NCBI RefSeq assembly: GCF_007845635.1
Contig: NZ_SELG01000029.1
Span: forward strand, 62,001 to 126,000
Direction: 5' to 3'
Source of the DNA: Apibacter muscae
Lineage (GTDB): Bacteria > Bacteroidota > Bacteroidia > Flavobacteriales > Weeksellaceae
DNA: 64,000 nt
Each line of letters begins with the position of its first letter. Positions within the stretch are counted from its first letter, which is position 1. A model generated the notes under the pieces. The model was not told where the DNA came from and searched no databases. It worked only from the letters and a program-made list of their open reading frames with translations. Made by a program: the position numbers and the translations under genes. Below are positions 9,042 through 17,717 of this stretch, piece by piece.

Positions 9042-11384
9042 CTAGGGTACAGAGGGAGGAATTTTTTCAGTTTTTGGTTTCTGTGATTGTTTTGCTTTTT
9101 CTTCTAGTTCTTTTTTAGTAAAGTAATTCAGTAATTCTTTCGCTTTTTTCCCTTCTTCTTTCCCTTCAAAAGCTATGGAAATTCTTTCTAAACTTTCTAA
9201 AAAAGCTTGTTTATTTCCCAATTTGGCATCGCTAAATGCAGCTAGTAAGGAAAATTTACCAATCATAACGTCAGACGGAAACTTTTGTAAAGCTTCATTT
9301 GCCAATGCTTTTACTTCCTTGTATTTGCCTTCTTCGTATTTTTTGTAAACTTCTTCGTAAAAAGCAGTAGCCTCTGTAGAATTTAATTTGAAAATGTCTA
9401 TTGAAGGGTTTAAAATGCTTTCTGCATACTTAGTATTTGGAAATTCGGCAATCACTCGGTCGGAATATCTACTTGCCAATTGTGGATTCTTTTCTTTATT
9501 GATACGGTAAAGGTTATACAAAGCCTTCACTTTCACTTCATCCTCCTTAGGAGGGGTGGAAACTAAATGATCCAAGGCAAACACCGCAGAAGATACATCA
9601 TTAAATCTATCGTAGTACATCAACCCTAAAGACAACTCTGCTGTGTCTCTTTGTTGTTTTAAAGCCTCTAAATCTTCTTTGTTTTTGGGCAACTTTTCTA
9701 GGTAATAGTCGATTTCAAATCTTCGGGAGTTTTTAGCATCTTTTTTTCCTAGCAATTGTTCTTTCACCTCATCTAAATTCACTGAAGATTTTCTATACAT
9801 TCTCCAATTGTCCATCAAGGATCTGTCCCCCCAATTTTTTTTAAAATCAGAGATTCCGTTTTGCTTTAAACTATTATTATAAAAATACCACTTATTCCCT
9901 GTCGTTGGAGTAGCTGTTACCACTTGGGTAGTTCCCGCTCCCATAAATTCAGTTTCAAAAACCGTAGTATTTTCACTCTCTAATTCCTTTTCCAAAGCGA
10001 TTCGGTTTTTTTCTTCCTCTTCTTTTAAACGGTCAATGTGTTTTTGAAAGTAATTTCTTTGCTCATCCGGATTCATATTTGCTACAGATAGTATGCTATC
10101 GTTTTTCTTTATCAAATAATACTTTTGAATTACCTCTTTTAAAGTTTTATTTTTCACCATTAATTTTCGTTTCATCTCCGGATCCATAATCTTTGCAACG
10201 GCACTGTCGTAATAAGCCCCTGCATATACATAGTCGGGTTTTGAAAAATATAAATCTCCCAAAGAGCGATATACCAACCCCCGTATTTGTGGATCACTTT
10301 CTTTTTCTTTTAAAGATTGAATGTAAAATTCCTTAGCCTCCTCGTCTCGCTTTTGTTTATGCGCAGCAACCGCCATGGCATAGTACAGCTCGTTTTTTCT
10401 AGATTGGTACAATCCCTGACGGGTTAGTTTTTTCAAAAACTTTATTCTTTGCTGGTAATCTGTTGAATCCCCTTTCAATAAACCGGACAAAGCGATCTGT
10501 GATTTGATTTCTAATTCAGGAGAAGGTTTTTTCTTGTAAGCCATCTGATAATAATTGATAGCATCTTCCTCCTTGTTTAATTTTTCTGAAAGTTGCCCTT
10601 GTATAAAGCTATATCTTCCTTTTGTATACTTCCCTTTATTGAACTTTTTTGCTGTTTCTAAGGAGGTAATGGCTTCCGGGTAACGTTCCTGATTAAGCAA
10701 GTACTGTGCGTAGGAATTGTACAAAAGCTTTCGGTCTTGCTTTTTAAGCTTTTCTTTTAACAATTGTGTATATACCTCGTCTGCCTCAAAGGTATTTCCT
10801 GCTTGTTCTTGGGCTAAGGCTAAATATATTTTTGCTTCTTTTTCTTGTCTATTTTTCACTAAGGAACCATTCATTATATTTAAATAATTCAAAGCCTCAA
10901 AAGGTTCCTGCTTGTAATAATAGGCTCTTGCCAGTAATAAATAAGCCTCTCCCAACATGGAATTGTATTCTTTTCCTTTAATTAGCATAGAATGATTTTC
11001 AATGGCATTTTTCCCCTTTTCTATTACTCGGTTTAATCCTTGGGTTTTGGGACTTTCTGTAGTGATATTATTGCCTACACCTAAAATTGAATTAAAGTTT
11101 GAGAGTGTATTGTTTTGTTTAGGAATAGAATACATCGTCATTTCTTCTTCCAAAGAACTTTCTTCAAAAGGATCTATAGGGTCTACTTTTATAATTTCCG
11201 AAAAATTATCTCTGTAAGCTTCTCTTTTAGACTTTAAATTTTCTTCCAAAGTAACATTCCCATTAAATATGGTGTTGTACCAAGAGGTTATTCTATGATA
11301 GGTACGGCTCGTTACTCCTGTTTTTTTGGTAGAACATGAAGTTACTACCGAAGCCATGAAAAGCAAGCAAAAAAATTTTTTCAT
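9042..11384 (-). CDS. porW: Type IX secretion system lipoprotein PorW/SprE
   Basis: A 780-residue lipoprotein. The signal peptide ends in the lipobox VTSC (Cys17), and the mature part is a long series of tetratricopeptide-like helical repeats followed by a charged C-terminus ending in a proline- and lysine-rich tail. The conserved N-terminal block RTYHRITSWYNTIFNGNVTLEENL is what I recognise from PorW/SprE, the outer-membrane-associated periplasmic T9SS component required for gliding and secretion in Flavobacterium and Porphyromonas. It is consistent with the T9SS sorting-domain protein at 22374-22727. Confidence 0.9.
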   Translation of the reverse strand: MKKFFCLLFMASVVTSCSTKKTGVTSRTYHRITSWYNTIFNGNVTLEENLKSKREAYRDNFSEIIKVDPIDPFEESSLEEEMTMYSIPKQNNTLSNFNSILGVGNNITTESPKTQGLNRVIEKGKNAIENHSMLIKGKEYNSMLGEAYLLLARAYYYKQEPFEALNYLNIMNGSLVKNRQEKEAKIYLALAQEQAGNTFEADEVYTQLLKEKLKKQDRKLLYNSYAQYLLNQERYPEAITSLETAKKFNKGKYTKGRYSFIQGQLSEKLNKEEDAINYYQMAYKKKPSPELEIKSQIALSGLLKGDSTDYQQRIKFLKKLTRQGLYQSRKNELYYAMAVAAHKQKRDEEAKEFYIQSLKEKESDPQIRGLVYRSLGDLYFSKPDYVYAGAYYDSAVAKIMDPEMKRKLMVKNKTLKEVIQKYYLIKKNDSILSVANMNPDEQRNYFQKHIDRLKEEEEKNRIALEKELESENTTVFETEFMGAGTTQVVTATPTTGNKWYFYNNSLKQNGISDFKKNWGDRSLMDNWRMYRKSSVNLDEVKEQLLGKKDAKNSRRFEIDYYLEKLPKNKEDLEALKQQRDTAELSLGLMYYDRFNDVSSAVFALDHLVSTPPKEDEVKVKALYNLYRINKEKNPQLASRYSDRVIAEFPNTKYAESILNPSIDIFKLNSTEATAFYEEVYKKYEEGKYKEVKALANEALQKFPSDVMIGKFSLLAAFSDAKLGNKQAFLESLERISIAFEGKEEGKKAKELLNYFTKKELEEKAKQSQKPKTEKIPPSVP

Positions 11385-11430
11385 TTCTATTTAAACTAAA
11401 ACAAAACTACTTAAAAAAACGAAAATATTC

Positions 11431-11438
11431 TATATTTG
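11431..11438 (+). promoter_or_regulatory. -7 box TATATTTG upstream of the Kdo/WaaP-type kinase
   Basis: TATATTTG is an exact TAnnTTTG match in the short intergenic space between the divergent porW and kinase genes. It lies about 65 nt before the kinase ATG. I could not find a convincing -33 TTTG. Confidence 0.45.
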
Positions 11439-11502
11439 TTGCACATATCCACCAAGGTATTGCTTATCCTTCATATAAGCATATCTTAACTTAAAGATAG
11501 CC

Positions 11503-12267
11503 ATGCAGAAATTTATTGTATCCCCAAAATATAAGAGCTTCCAAAAAAATTTTAAACAAATGGTGGAAAACTTTGATTCTTATTCGGAGATTTTGGGAAA
11601 TCCAGAAAGAAATGTGATTAAAAAAATTCCATTTCAGGAGGGATATATCGCTATCAAAAGTTTTAAAAAACCACACTGGGTAAATAAAATTGCGTATAAA
11701 TACCTGCGAAAATCTAAGGCTAGACGTTCTTACGAACACGGATTGCAATTGTTGCAATTAGGAATTTTAAATCCTGAGCCTATGGCTTATATTGAAAATT
11801 CTGATTTCTTTGGAATCACTTCCAGCTACTACATTTGCCAATACACTCCTTACGATTTTACGATCCGTGAAATCTACGATCAACCCGATGCTTTTTTAGC
11901 CGTACAAGCCTACGCTAGATTTTCTGCTTATGTACATAGCAAAGGGGTATACATCAAGGACAACACCCCGGGGAATACTCTTGTTCAAAGAAATAACCAA
12001 GAATATAATATGTACTTGGTGGATTTAAACCGTATGGAATTTCATGAGAATTTATCTTTTGAAGTAAAGATGAAAAGCCTATCCAACAATATTAAAGAAC
12101 AACCTTTTTTAGATATTTTTATGGAAGAATATTCCAAAGTATCCGGCTATCCTTTGTCTGAAGTTCGTGAAAGGATGTTCCATTACCAGCAAATATTCAA
12201 TCGTAAAATTGAGTCTAAAGCTCGTTTAAAAAAGAGATTAAAGAAACTGATGGGAAAAAAAATATAA
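11503..12267 (+). CDS. Lipopolysaccharide core kinase, Kdo/WaaP family
   Basis: A 254-residue protein kinase-like fold of the InaA/Kdo kinase/WaaP type. The catalytic loop is HSKGVYIKDNTPGNTLV (about residues 145-161) and the metal-binding motif is YLVDLNRMEF, where DLNR takes the place of DFG. These enzymes phosphorylate Kdo or heptose of the LPS inner core at the cytoplasmic face. It is transcribed divergently from porW and has no operon partner. The exact sugar acceptor cannot be told from the sequence. Confidence 0.82.
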   Translation: MQKFIVSPKYKSFQKNFKQMVENFDSYSEILGNPERNVIKKIPFQEGYIAIKSFKKPHWVNKIAYKYLRKSKARRSYEHGLQLLQLGILNPEPMAYIENSDFFGITSSYYICQYTPYDFTIREIYDQPDAFLAVQAYARFSAYVHSKGVYIKDNTPGNTLVQRNNQEYNMYLVDLNRMEFHENLSFEVKMKSLSNNIKEQPFLDIFMEEYSKVSGYPLSEVRERMFHYQQIFNRKIESKARLKKRLKKLMGKKI

Positions 12268-12595
12268 ATCCTTCTTCAACTTATTTTTTCTGAAATTCAT
12301 TCTTATATAAAGAGGTTTAGGCTATTAAATTCTCTCCTATGGTTAAAATGCACTTTTTTTCTTATAAGGATATTGAACCGTTGCGCATCCCATTTCTTTA
12401 GAACATATCCCCTATCACTAGTTTATAACTATTGATGTATTGAATAACAATTACAACACCGAAATTACTTTTCAAAATTTAATTCCCTTGTTCTTACTTT
12501 TGAAAGAATGGTTTAATTTTTATTTTTAAATCTTTCTTATTTTTTATTACATTTGTTTATAATTAATCTTAAATTTTTAATTAAAAAATATAATA
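12268..12595 (+). other. 328-bp intergenic region with promoter boxes of the T6SS cluster
   Basis: No coding frame is evident. Two TAnnTTTG boxes point towards vgrG: TACTTTTG at 12495-12502 and TACATTTG at 12548-12555. The second is 40 nt before the ATG and the more likely one. The rest is AT-rich with no recognisable repeat. Confidence 0.5.
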
Positions 12596-13762
12596 ATGAG
12601 CATACTTGACCCCAATTTAAACAAAGGAGCCAATTTATCTAAACCTAACCTTTCTTCCAAAAATATAGTTGAAAGCGCCGCAGATGTAAGTGGACTCAAC
12701 AATAAATTATCTAATTTAGAAGATCAACTTGCCGATAAACTCACCGAACTCACCGCTCCTGCGCAAGAAACCATAGATAAAGCTAAAAAAGCTACAGAAA
12801 CAGCAAAAGAAATCACCCATCAAGCCCAAGAAATAAAAAAAATCATTCCAGGAGATTTAACCAGCCTGCCCAACGGACTCATTACTCCGGAGCAGTTTGC
12901 TGAGTTTAAAGGAGTAAATTCACTGATAGCCACTTACGGCGGAGACCCCGAAACCAACCTAGCTAATTCCCATATTGTTTACAGCAAAATAACCATAGGT
13001 AGAGAACGCGTACTTGCCGACAGCCACTTTGTGGTTGAAATTGAACAAAAGGCTACCGAGCATGATACCTTTACCATTAAATGCTCTGCCGAAGCCATTG
13101 ACGGCCCCAATGCCTATCCCTTAGAAAAAGCTCGCAGTTTTCTTGGTAAAAGAACTACTATACAATTTATCCAGTACGGAGCTCCTGCACAAGTATACAC
13201 GGGCATAATTACTCATATAAAAAACAAACGAGAGAACGGAGAATCCCAACTCATCCTTACCGGAAAATCGCCTACTATATTGCTGGAAAATGGATTGGAC
13301 AGCCAAAGCTTTGAAAACGCAGACCTGGAAAACATCATACGAAAAGCCACGGCTGAATACCCTCAAGACCTAGTCCAATGGAAGATCCAACCTCTACAGA
13401 AAGAAAAAATACCTTACACCGTACAATACCGAGAATCCGACTGGAACTTTATCAAACGCTTAGCCACTCGCTACGGAGAATGGCTGTACTACGACGGGCA
13501 ACAAATCGTCTTCGGTCCTTACGCGGGAAAAACCTGGGAGCTTGTAGAAGAGCAAGACGTTTACGACTGTAGCCTGAAAATGGAACTAGTCCCCCAAAAA
13601 TTTAACTATATTTCCTACGATCCTAAACAAGCCCAAGCGCATAACGTAGACTCAGAATCAGTTTCCCTTAGCAGACGTCTGGTTAACCCTTTCCAACAAT
13701 ACGCCATACAAGCCTCAGAAACCATCTATTCCAAAGTACCTACCTCCTTAACCACAGCCTGA
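12596..13762 (+). CDS. vgrG: T6SS spike protein VgrG, 5' part (split by frameshift)
   Basis: 388 codons covering the first half of a VgrG/Gp27-Gp5 spike. Residues 1-100 form a helical, alanine/lysine-rich extension. The Gp27-like domain starts near residue 120 (HIVYSKITIGRERVLADSHFVVEI) and includes YRESDWNFIKRLATRYGEWLYYDG, a strong VgrG signature. The frame ends with KVPTSLTTA and a TGA at 13760-13762. The missing part of the domain continues in the -1 frame (LNHSLMEGGEYELKQAV), so relative to an intact gene one base seems to be missing near 13747-13750. The surrounding DNA looks richer in G and C than its neighbours, suggesting transfer. Both halves otherwise look well conserved. Confidence 0.85.
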   Translation: MSILDPNLNKGANLSKPNLSSKNIVESAADVSGLNNKLSNLEDQLADKLTELTAPAQETIDKAKKATETAKEITHQAQEIKKIIPGDLTSLPNGLITPEQFAEFKGVNSLIATYGGDPETNLANSHIVYSKITIGRERVLADSHFVVEIEQKATEHDTFTIKCSAEAIDGPNAYPLEKARSFLGKRTTIQFIQYGAPAQVYTGIITHIKNKRENGESQLILTGKSPTILLENGLDSQSFENADLENIIRKATAEYPQDLVQWKIQPLQKEKIPYTVQYRESDWNFIKRLATRYGEWLYYDGQQIVFGPYAGKTWELVEEQDVYDCSLKMELVPQKFNYISYDPKQAQAHNVDSESVSLSRRLVNPFQQYAIQASETIYSKVPTSLTTA

Positions 13763-14784
13763 TGGAAGGGGGCGAATACGAACTTAAACAAGCCGTAAAA
13801 AGACAAAAACAAAAAAGACAAAATGTCTTTTTTATGGAAGCCAAAACCAATAATCCTAACCTGAAAGTAGGGGACAATGTAAAACTTAAAGCTTGGATGC
13901 CGGGACATCCTATCTTTAAAAATGGAGAAGTTCCTTTAGAAACCTACCGCATTATAGAAATCTATCACTTCCAAGACGTAACCGAGGCTTATTACAACCA
14001 AATCGTAGCCATCCCGAAAGACAACGAAGTTCCTCCTTATATGGATGAAGATGCTTTCCCTGTCTGTGAAGAACATTCGGCTACTGTTATCGACAACAAC
14101 GACCCTGAGGGCATGAGTCGTATACGAGTGCAGTTTCCTTGGCAAAAAGCCTTTGGAGGACAAAGCCCTTGGATCCGATCCATCACCCCCTATGCAGGAG
14201 AGGGCAAAGGGATGCATGTAATACCCGAAATCGGCGAAGAAGTGATTGTAAGCTTTGAAAATGGAAATGCAGAAAAGCCGGTAAGCCTAGGCGCTATGTT
14301 TAACGGAAAAGGAAAATCCGGACACGGGGGTGCCGGGAATTTTATCAAAGGTTTACAAACTGCCAGCGGGAATAAATTATTAATGAACGATCAGGCAGGT
14401 TCAGTAATATTAGAAGATCATGGACAAACTAGTATGAATTTTGATGGGGCCGGAAATTCTTCCTTAGGTACTTCTGCCAGCCATACGATTACGGTAGGGG
14501 CTACCAAAGAATCTCCGGATGGGCAGGCGAAATTTTCCATGACTAACACAGGAGAAATAACTTTAAACGGTACCAAGAGTTTAAAAATAAATGTAGGTGC
14601 TAGTACTTTTGAAATGTTCTCAGATGGCACTATTCATATAAATGGTAATAAAATAACAGCCACGGGGGTAGAAACCAAAGTCATAGGATCTGAATTAACT
14701 GAAGTAGGAAAACCAGGAGCAGATCCGGGAATTAAAATTGATAAAAATGTAAATATCCAAGGGGAAGAAGTTGATATAAATTAG
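13762..14784 (+). CDS. vgrG: T6SS spike protein VgrG, 3' part
   Basis: 340 codons continuing VgrG in the -1 frame relative to the upstream part. It holds the end of the Gp27-like domain, the Gp5-type OB fold (CEEHSATVIDNNDPEGMSRIRVQFPW, then PEIGEEVIVSFENG, about residues 95-185) and the C-terminal beta-helical needle. The ATG at 13762 shares its A with the upstream stop (TGATG), which would permit termination-reinitiation and two separate polypeptides. Alternatively the gene is a frameshifted pseudogene or the assembly has an error. No toxin domain is fused to the C-terminus. The LysM gene follows after 5 nt. Confidence 0.85.
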   Translation: MEGGEYELKQAVKRQKQKRQNVFFMEAKTNNPNLKVGDNVKLKAWMPGHPIFKNGEVPLETYRIIEIYHFQDVTEAYYNQIVAIPKDNEVPPYMDEDAFPVCEEHSATVIDNNDPEGMSRIRVQFPWQKAFGGQSPWIRSITPYAGEGKGMHVIPEIGEEVIVSFENGNAEKPVSLGAMFNGKGKSGHGGAGNFIKGLQTASGNKLLMNDQAGSVILEDHGQTSMNFDGAGNSSLGTSASHTITVGATKESPDGQAKFSMTNTGEITLNGTKSLKINVGASTFEMFSDGTIHINGNKITATGVETKVIGSELTEVGKPGADPGIKIDKNVNIQGEEVDIN

Positions 14785-14789
14785 ATACA

Positions 14790-15863
14790 ATGAGCGAAGA
14801 ATATAAACTTCATTGGGTAGAAGGCGAGGAAAAGCTTTCTGCAATTGCCCAAAAATATAATATAAGCATAGAGGAATTAAAGAAAGCCAATCCTGAAATG
14901 CGAACTTTCTACAGCGGTTTCTTTGGAGGAGCAGAATATGCTTCGGCGATGCAAAAAATAAGGATTCCCGTTGTAGAGGAAATAGTTATAAAACCTACAG
15001 TACCTACAATGCCATCCTACCATTTTGAACCTCTGGCTAGGTATAGGTGCGAACAGCTAAACATTTCAAGAATAAAACAAGAAATTATAACCTTTTCTGC
15101 CCATATAAATACAGAATATCTTTTTTCTGCAGACAAAGAAGACAAAAAAATTTTACAAATTCTTCTTGAAGATTATCAGCTATCCGTAGAACCCATCCAT
15201 TTTAAAGGAGCTTTTGAATTTGCAAAGAAAATTGAAGAGCTAAAGAAAAAAATTTCTTTTTCCCAGAACAATAAAGGAGAAATAAGAGAAATCTTAAACT
15301 TAGGGGAATTAAGACAAGAATGGGACAACTTTAAAAATAAGGTTTTGCCTACTGATGCTCTTTATCAAAGTTTAAAAGAACAAACCCCGAAACAGGCACA
15401 AGATGTAATAGATACGGGAAATAAAGAATTTTCATCCTCCCAGCTTTTAGGTAGCACATTAGGGAAAAATTTATTTTTCCATATTTTACTCCGTGCCAAT
15501 GTAGGAGATGAATTGAAGGATTATACTCTTAAACAGTTTTCTCAGCTCTTTCCTAATTTAGAACTTACTATCCCTGTTGTAAAATCTAAAGTAAAAGAAG
15601 ATAATTTTACAACTACCTACCGTTTGGTAGGTACCTTGGATCGTACCCATATATTAGAGGAAGAACTGGAAAAAATGTACAACGAATGGTACAAACCTCT
15701 TATTAAATATAGTTACACGGAGTTTTCTTATGTATACCGAATCACTTATACTATTGAAAATAAAAATAACCATTTGCTAGAGGCAAAAGCAGCTTTATGT
15801 GAAAAAATAAAAAATAATTTTGAAGCTATGACTGAATTTACAATTAAACAGGTAGAACTATGA
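14790..15863 (+). CDS. LysM-domain protein, candidate T6SS effector or spike adaptor
   Basis: A 357-residue protein without signal peptide. Residues about 4-60 are a LysM-like module (LHWVEGEEKLSAIAQKYNISIEELKKANP), closed by QKIRIPVVEE. The remaining 290 residues are charged and mostly helical and I do not recognise the fold or any catalytic motif. It lies 5 nt after vgrG and overlaps the first membrane paralog by 4 nt (ATGA). A LysM module next to VgrG suits a protein loaded on the spike that binds peptidoglycan or the spike itself. Coupling to a small membrane protein suits an effector-immunity pair. Both readings are inference from position. Confidence 0.65.
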   Translation: MSEEYKLHWVEGEEKLSAIAQKYNISIEELKKANPEMRTFYSGFFGGAEYASAMQKIRIPVVEEIVIKPTVPTMPSYHFEPLARYRCEQLNISRIKQEIITFSAHINTEYLFSADKEDKKILQILLEDYQLSVEPIHFKGAFEFAKKIEELKKKISFSQNNKGEIREILNLGELRQEWDNFKNKVLPTDALYQSLKEQTPKQAQDVIDTGNKEFSSSQLLGSTLGKNLFFHILLRANVGDELKDYTLKQFSQLFPNLELTIPVVKSKVKEDNFTTTYRLVGTLDRTHILEEELEKMYNEWYKPLIKYSYTEFSYVYRITYTIENKNNHLLEAKAALCEKIKNNFEAMTEFTIKQVEL

Positions 15864-16441
15864 AAAAAGTAATTATAAAAGCGGTAAAATTAAAAGTTGT
15901 TTTTCTTTGGCTTATACTAATTCTCCCGATAACCTATGGTATATATATTATTGCTGGATGGTTGAAACAAACGGTAAATCAAACTTATTTTATAATTTTT
16001 TCTTTAACTACATTTTTAATTCTCGCTTATTCATTGTTAAGAAAACAAATGATAGAAGTTACTTTTTCTTTTAAAGATAATGAAATTGAAATTATAGAAG
16101 AAAAAATGATCTCAAAAAATAAGAGAACATATAGCATCTATTACCCTACCATAAAAAATTATAATTTATATCATTTAATTTTAAAAAAAATGGGATATAT
16201 AGTAAGAATAGAAGCTGATAAAAATTATTTATATGTTGTCGATTGGATTAGTTGGAATAAAGATCATATAATAAAACAAGATGATTATTTAAAGCTAACT
16301 AATAATTTTAATAAGAAAAATATTAATAGAGGTAAAATATTAATAGATTATTTTATATTATTTTTATTTTATGTGCCTTTAATTATTATATTTTTATCAA
16401 TTATTGTAGTAGTTATTTCTTTATATCTGTATAATAAATAA
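15860..16441 (+). CDS. Membrane protein, array copy 1 (candidate immunity protein)
   Basis: 193 residues: two membrane helices at about 12-34 and 40-58, a soluble core (about 65-155) and a C-terminal helix (about 165-190). The core carries YYPTIKNYNLYHLILKKMGYIVRIEADKNYLYVV, shared with the three following genes. It is the most diverged copy. Its ATG overlaps the LysM gene stop (ATGA), so it is made in step with that protein. I do not recognise the family; the layout (small membrane protein, duplicated, behind VgrG and a candidate effector) resembles immunity genes. Confidence 0.65.
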   Translation: MKKVIIKAVKLKVVFLWLILILPITYGIYIIAGWLKQTVNQTYFIIFSLTTFLILAYSLLRKQMIEVTFSFKDNEIEIIEEKMISKNKRTYSIYYPTIKNYNLYHLILKKMGYIVRIEADKNYLYVVDWISWNKDHIIKQDDYLKLTNNFNKKNINRGKILIDYFILFLFYVPLIIIFLSIIVVVISLYLYNK

Positions 16442-16542
16442 TTAAATTTTATCTTAAATTATTATTATTTTTATTATTTATACACTTTAAGGATAATAAA
16501 GCTTAAAATTTTGATTAATATTTATAATTAAAAACAGATATT

Positions 16543-17121
16543 TTGAATAAAAAAATACAATTAAGAACTATAAACAGCAAAGTGTTTTTTATCGGTTTCA
16601 TATTTGTAGCTATGGTTTTTGGGATATTTTCATATTTAATATCTGAATATATTCATAATACCACATATATAACTGGTGCTGTAATAGGTTTATGTTATTT
16701 GGTGGGTGGTATTTATGCTATTATCGTAGAGAAAAGCACAAAACTAATAACCTTTGAATTTACTGAAAATTCTTTAAATATTTATAAAGAAGATAAGCAA
16801 AAGCTATCTTTCCCCTATTCCAATATAAAAAATTACAACTTATATTATGTAAGCTTTAAAAAAAGAGAGTATTTAATTAGATTTCAAGCAGATAAGAATT
16901 ATTTCTATTGGGTTTGTCCTAAAAATTTCTTTAAGAAACAGACCACTGATGATGATGATCATATAAAAATATACAAATTTTTGAATCTTTCACCTCTATA
17001 TAAAAAGAAAATTTTTTGGGATAAGATAATATTACTTTGGAAACCTTTATTTTGGAGTTTACTAATATTATCACTTTTATGCTTATTAACTTTTTTTATT
17101 TGGCTTATTTTCTTTCTTTAA
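16543..17121 (+). CDS. Membrane protein, array copy 2 (candidate immunity protein)
   Basis: 192 residues with the same plan as copy 1: two N-terminal helices, a core with FPYSNIKNYNLYYVSFKK and DKNYFYWVCPKNF, and a C-terminal helix ending FFIWLIFFL. The start codon is TTG at 16543, where copies 3 and 4 have ATG in the same context (TGAATAAAAAAATACAATT), so the start has degraded by one base and translation may be reduced. It is separated from copy 1 by about 100 AT-rich bases. Confidence 0.65.
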   Translation: MNKKIQLRTINSKVFFIGFIFVAMVFGIFSYLISEYIHNTTYITGAVIGLCYLVGGIYAIIVEKSTKLITFEFTENSLNIYKEDKQKLSFPYSNIKNYNLYYVSFKKREYLIRFQADKNYFYWVCPKNFFKKQTTDDDDHIKIYKFLNLSPLYKKKIFWDKIILLWKPLFWSLLILSLLCLLTFFIWLIFFL

Positions 17122-17130
17122 AAATTTAAC

Positions 17131-17708
17131 ATGATGAACAAAAAAATACAATTGCGTGTACTTGATAATAAGGTATATTTAATATCTATACCTATAATTT
17201 TTTTAGCTATTATTCTAATGGCTAAATTAGCTGAAAATATCCAAAATACATCTAATCAAACCATGTTCATTATATGTTTTGGATCTATAATTACCGGGGC
17301 TGGTTATTTTTGGATAAAAAGAATGGCAAAACTATTTACTTTCACTTTTTCCTCGGACTCATTAATTATAAATAGTGAAGAAGATAAAGTTTACTATATC
17401 CCTTACAATCAAATAAAGAATTATAATATTTACTATTTGGTTATAAAGAAAATGGGATTTATGATAAGAATCAAATCTAATAAAAATCATTATTATTGGA
17501 TATGCCCTAAAAATTTTGATAATAGACAAAATTCAGATGATCAAGACTTTATCAAGATATATAAATATTTTAATATGTTACTTCTCAATAAAAAAGAAAC
17601 TTATCAAGATACATTTTTAAAATTTTAGGCTATTTCCCTTGGATCATTGCCATCCTTTCGATTTTAATACTTCTCGGCATTTTTATCTGGTTAATTTTCT
17701 TTCTTTAA
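17131..17708 (+). pseudogene. Membrane protein, array copy 3, with a -1 frameshift near its end
   Basis: The first frame gives 165 residues (to the TAG at 17626-17628) with two N-terminal helices and the family core (IPYNQIKNYNIYYLVIKKMGF, NHYYWICPKNF), but lacks the C-terminal helix. That helix is present in the -1 frame from about 17622 to the TAA at 17706-17708 and ends GIFIWLIFFL, as in copy 2. The shift falls at T-TTA-AAA (17616-17622), which fits the -1 slippery heptamer form. It may be a decayed copy, an assembly indel in an A/T run, or a programmed frameshift; the first two are more likely. Confidence 0.7.
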
Positions 17709-17717
17709 AAATTTAAT

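Noticed and set aside
14790-15863. Naming the LysM protein a peptidoglycan hydrolase toxin
   Set aside because: A LysM module only suggests binding. I could not find catalytic residues of any known amidase, muramidase or peptidase family.
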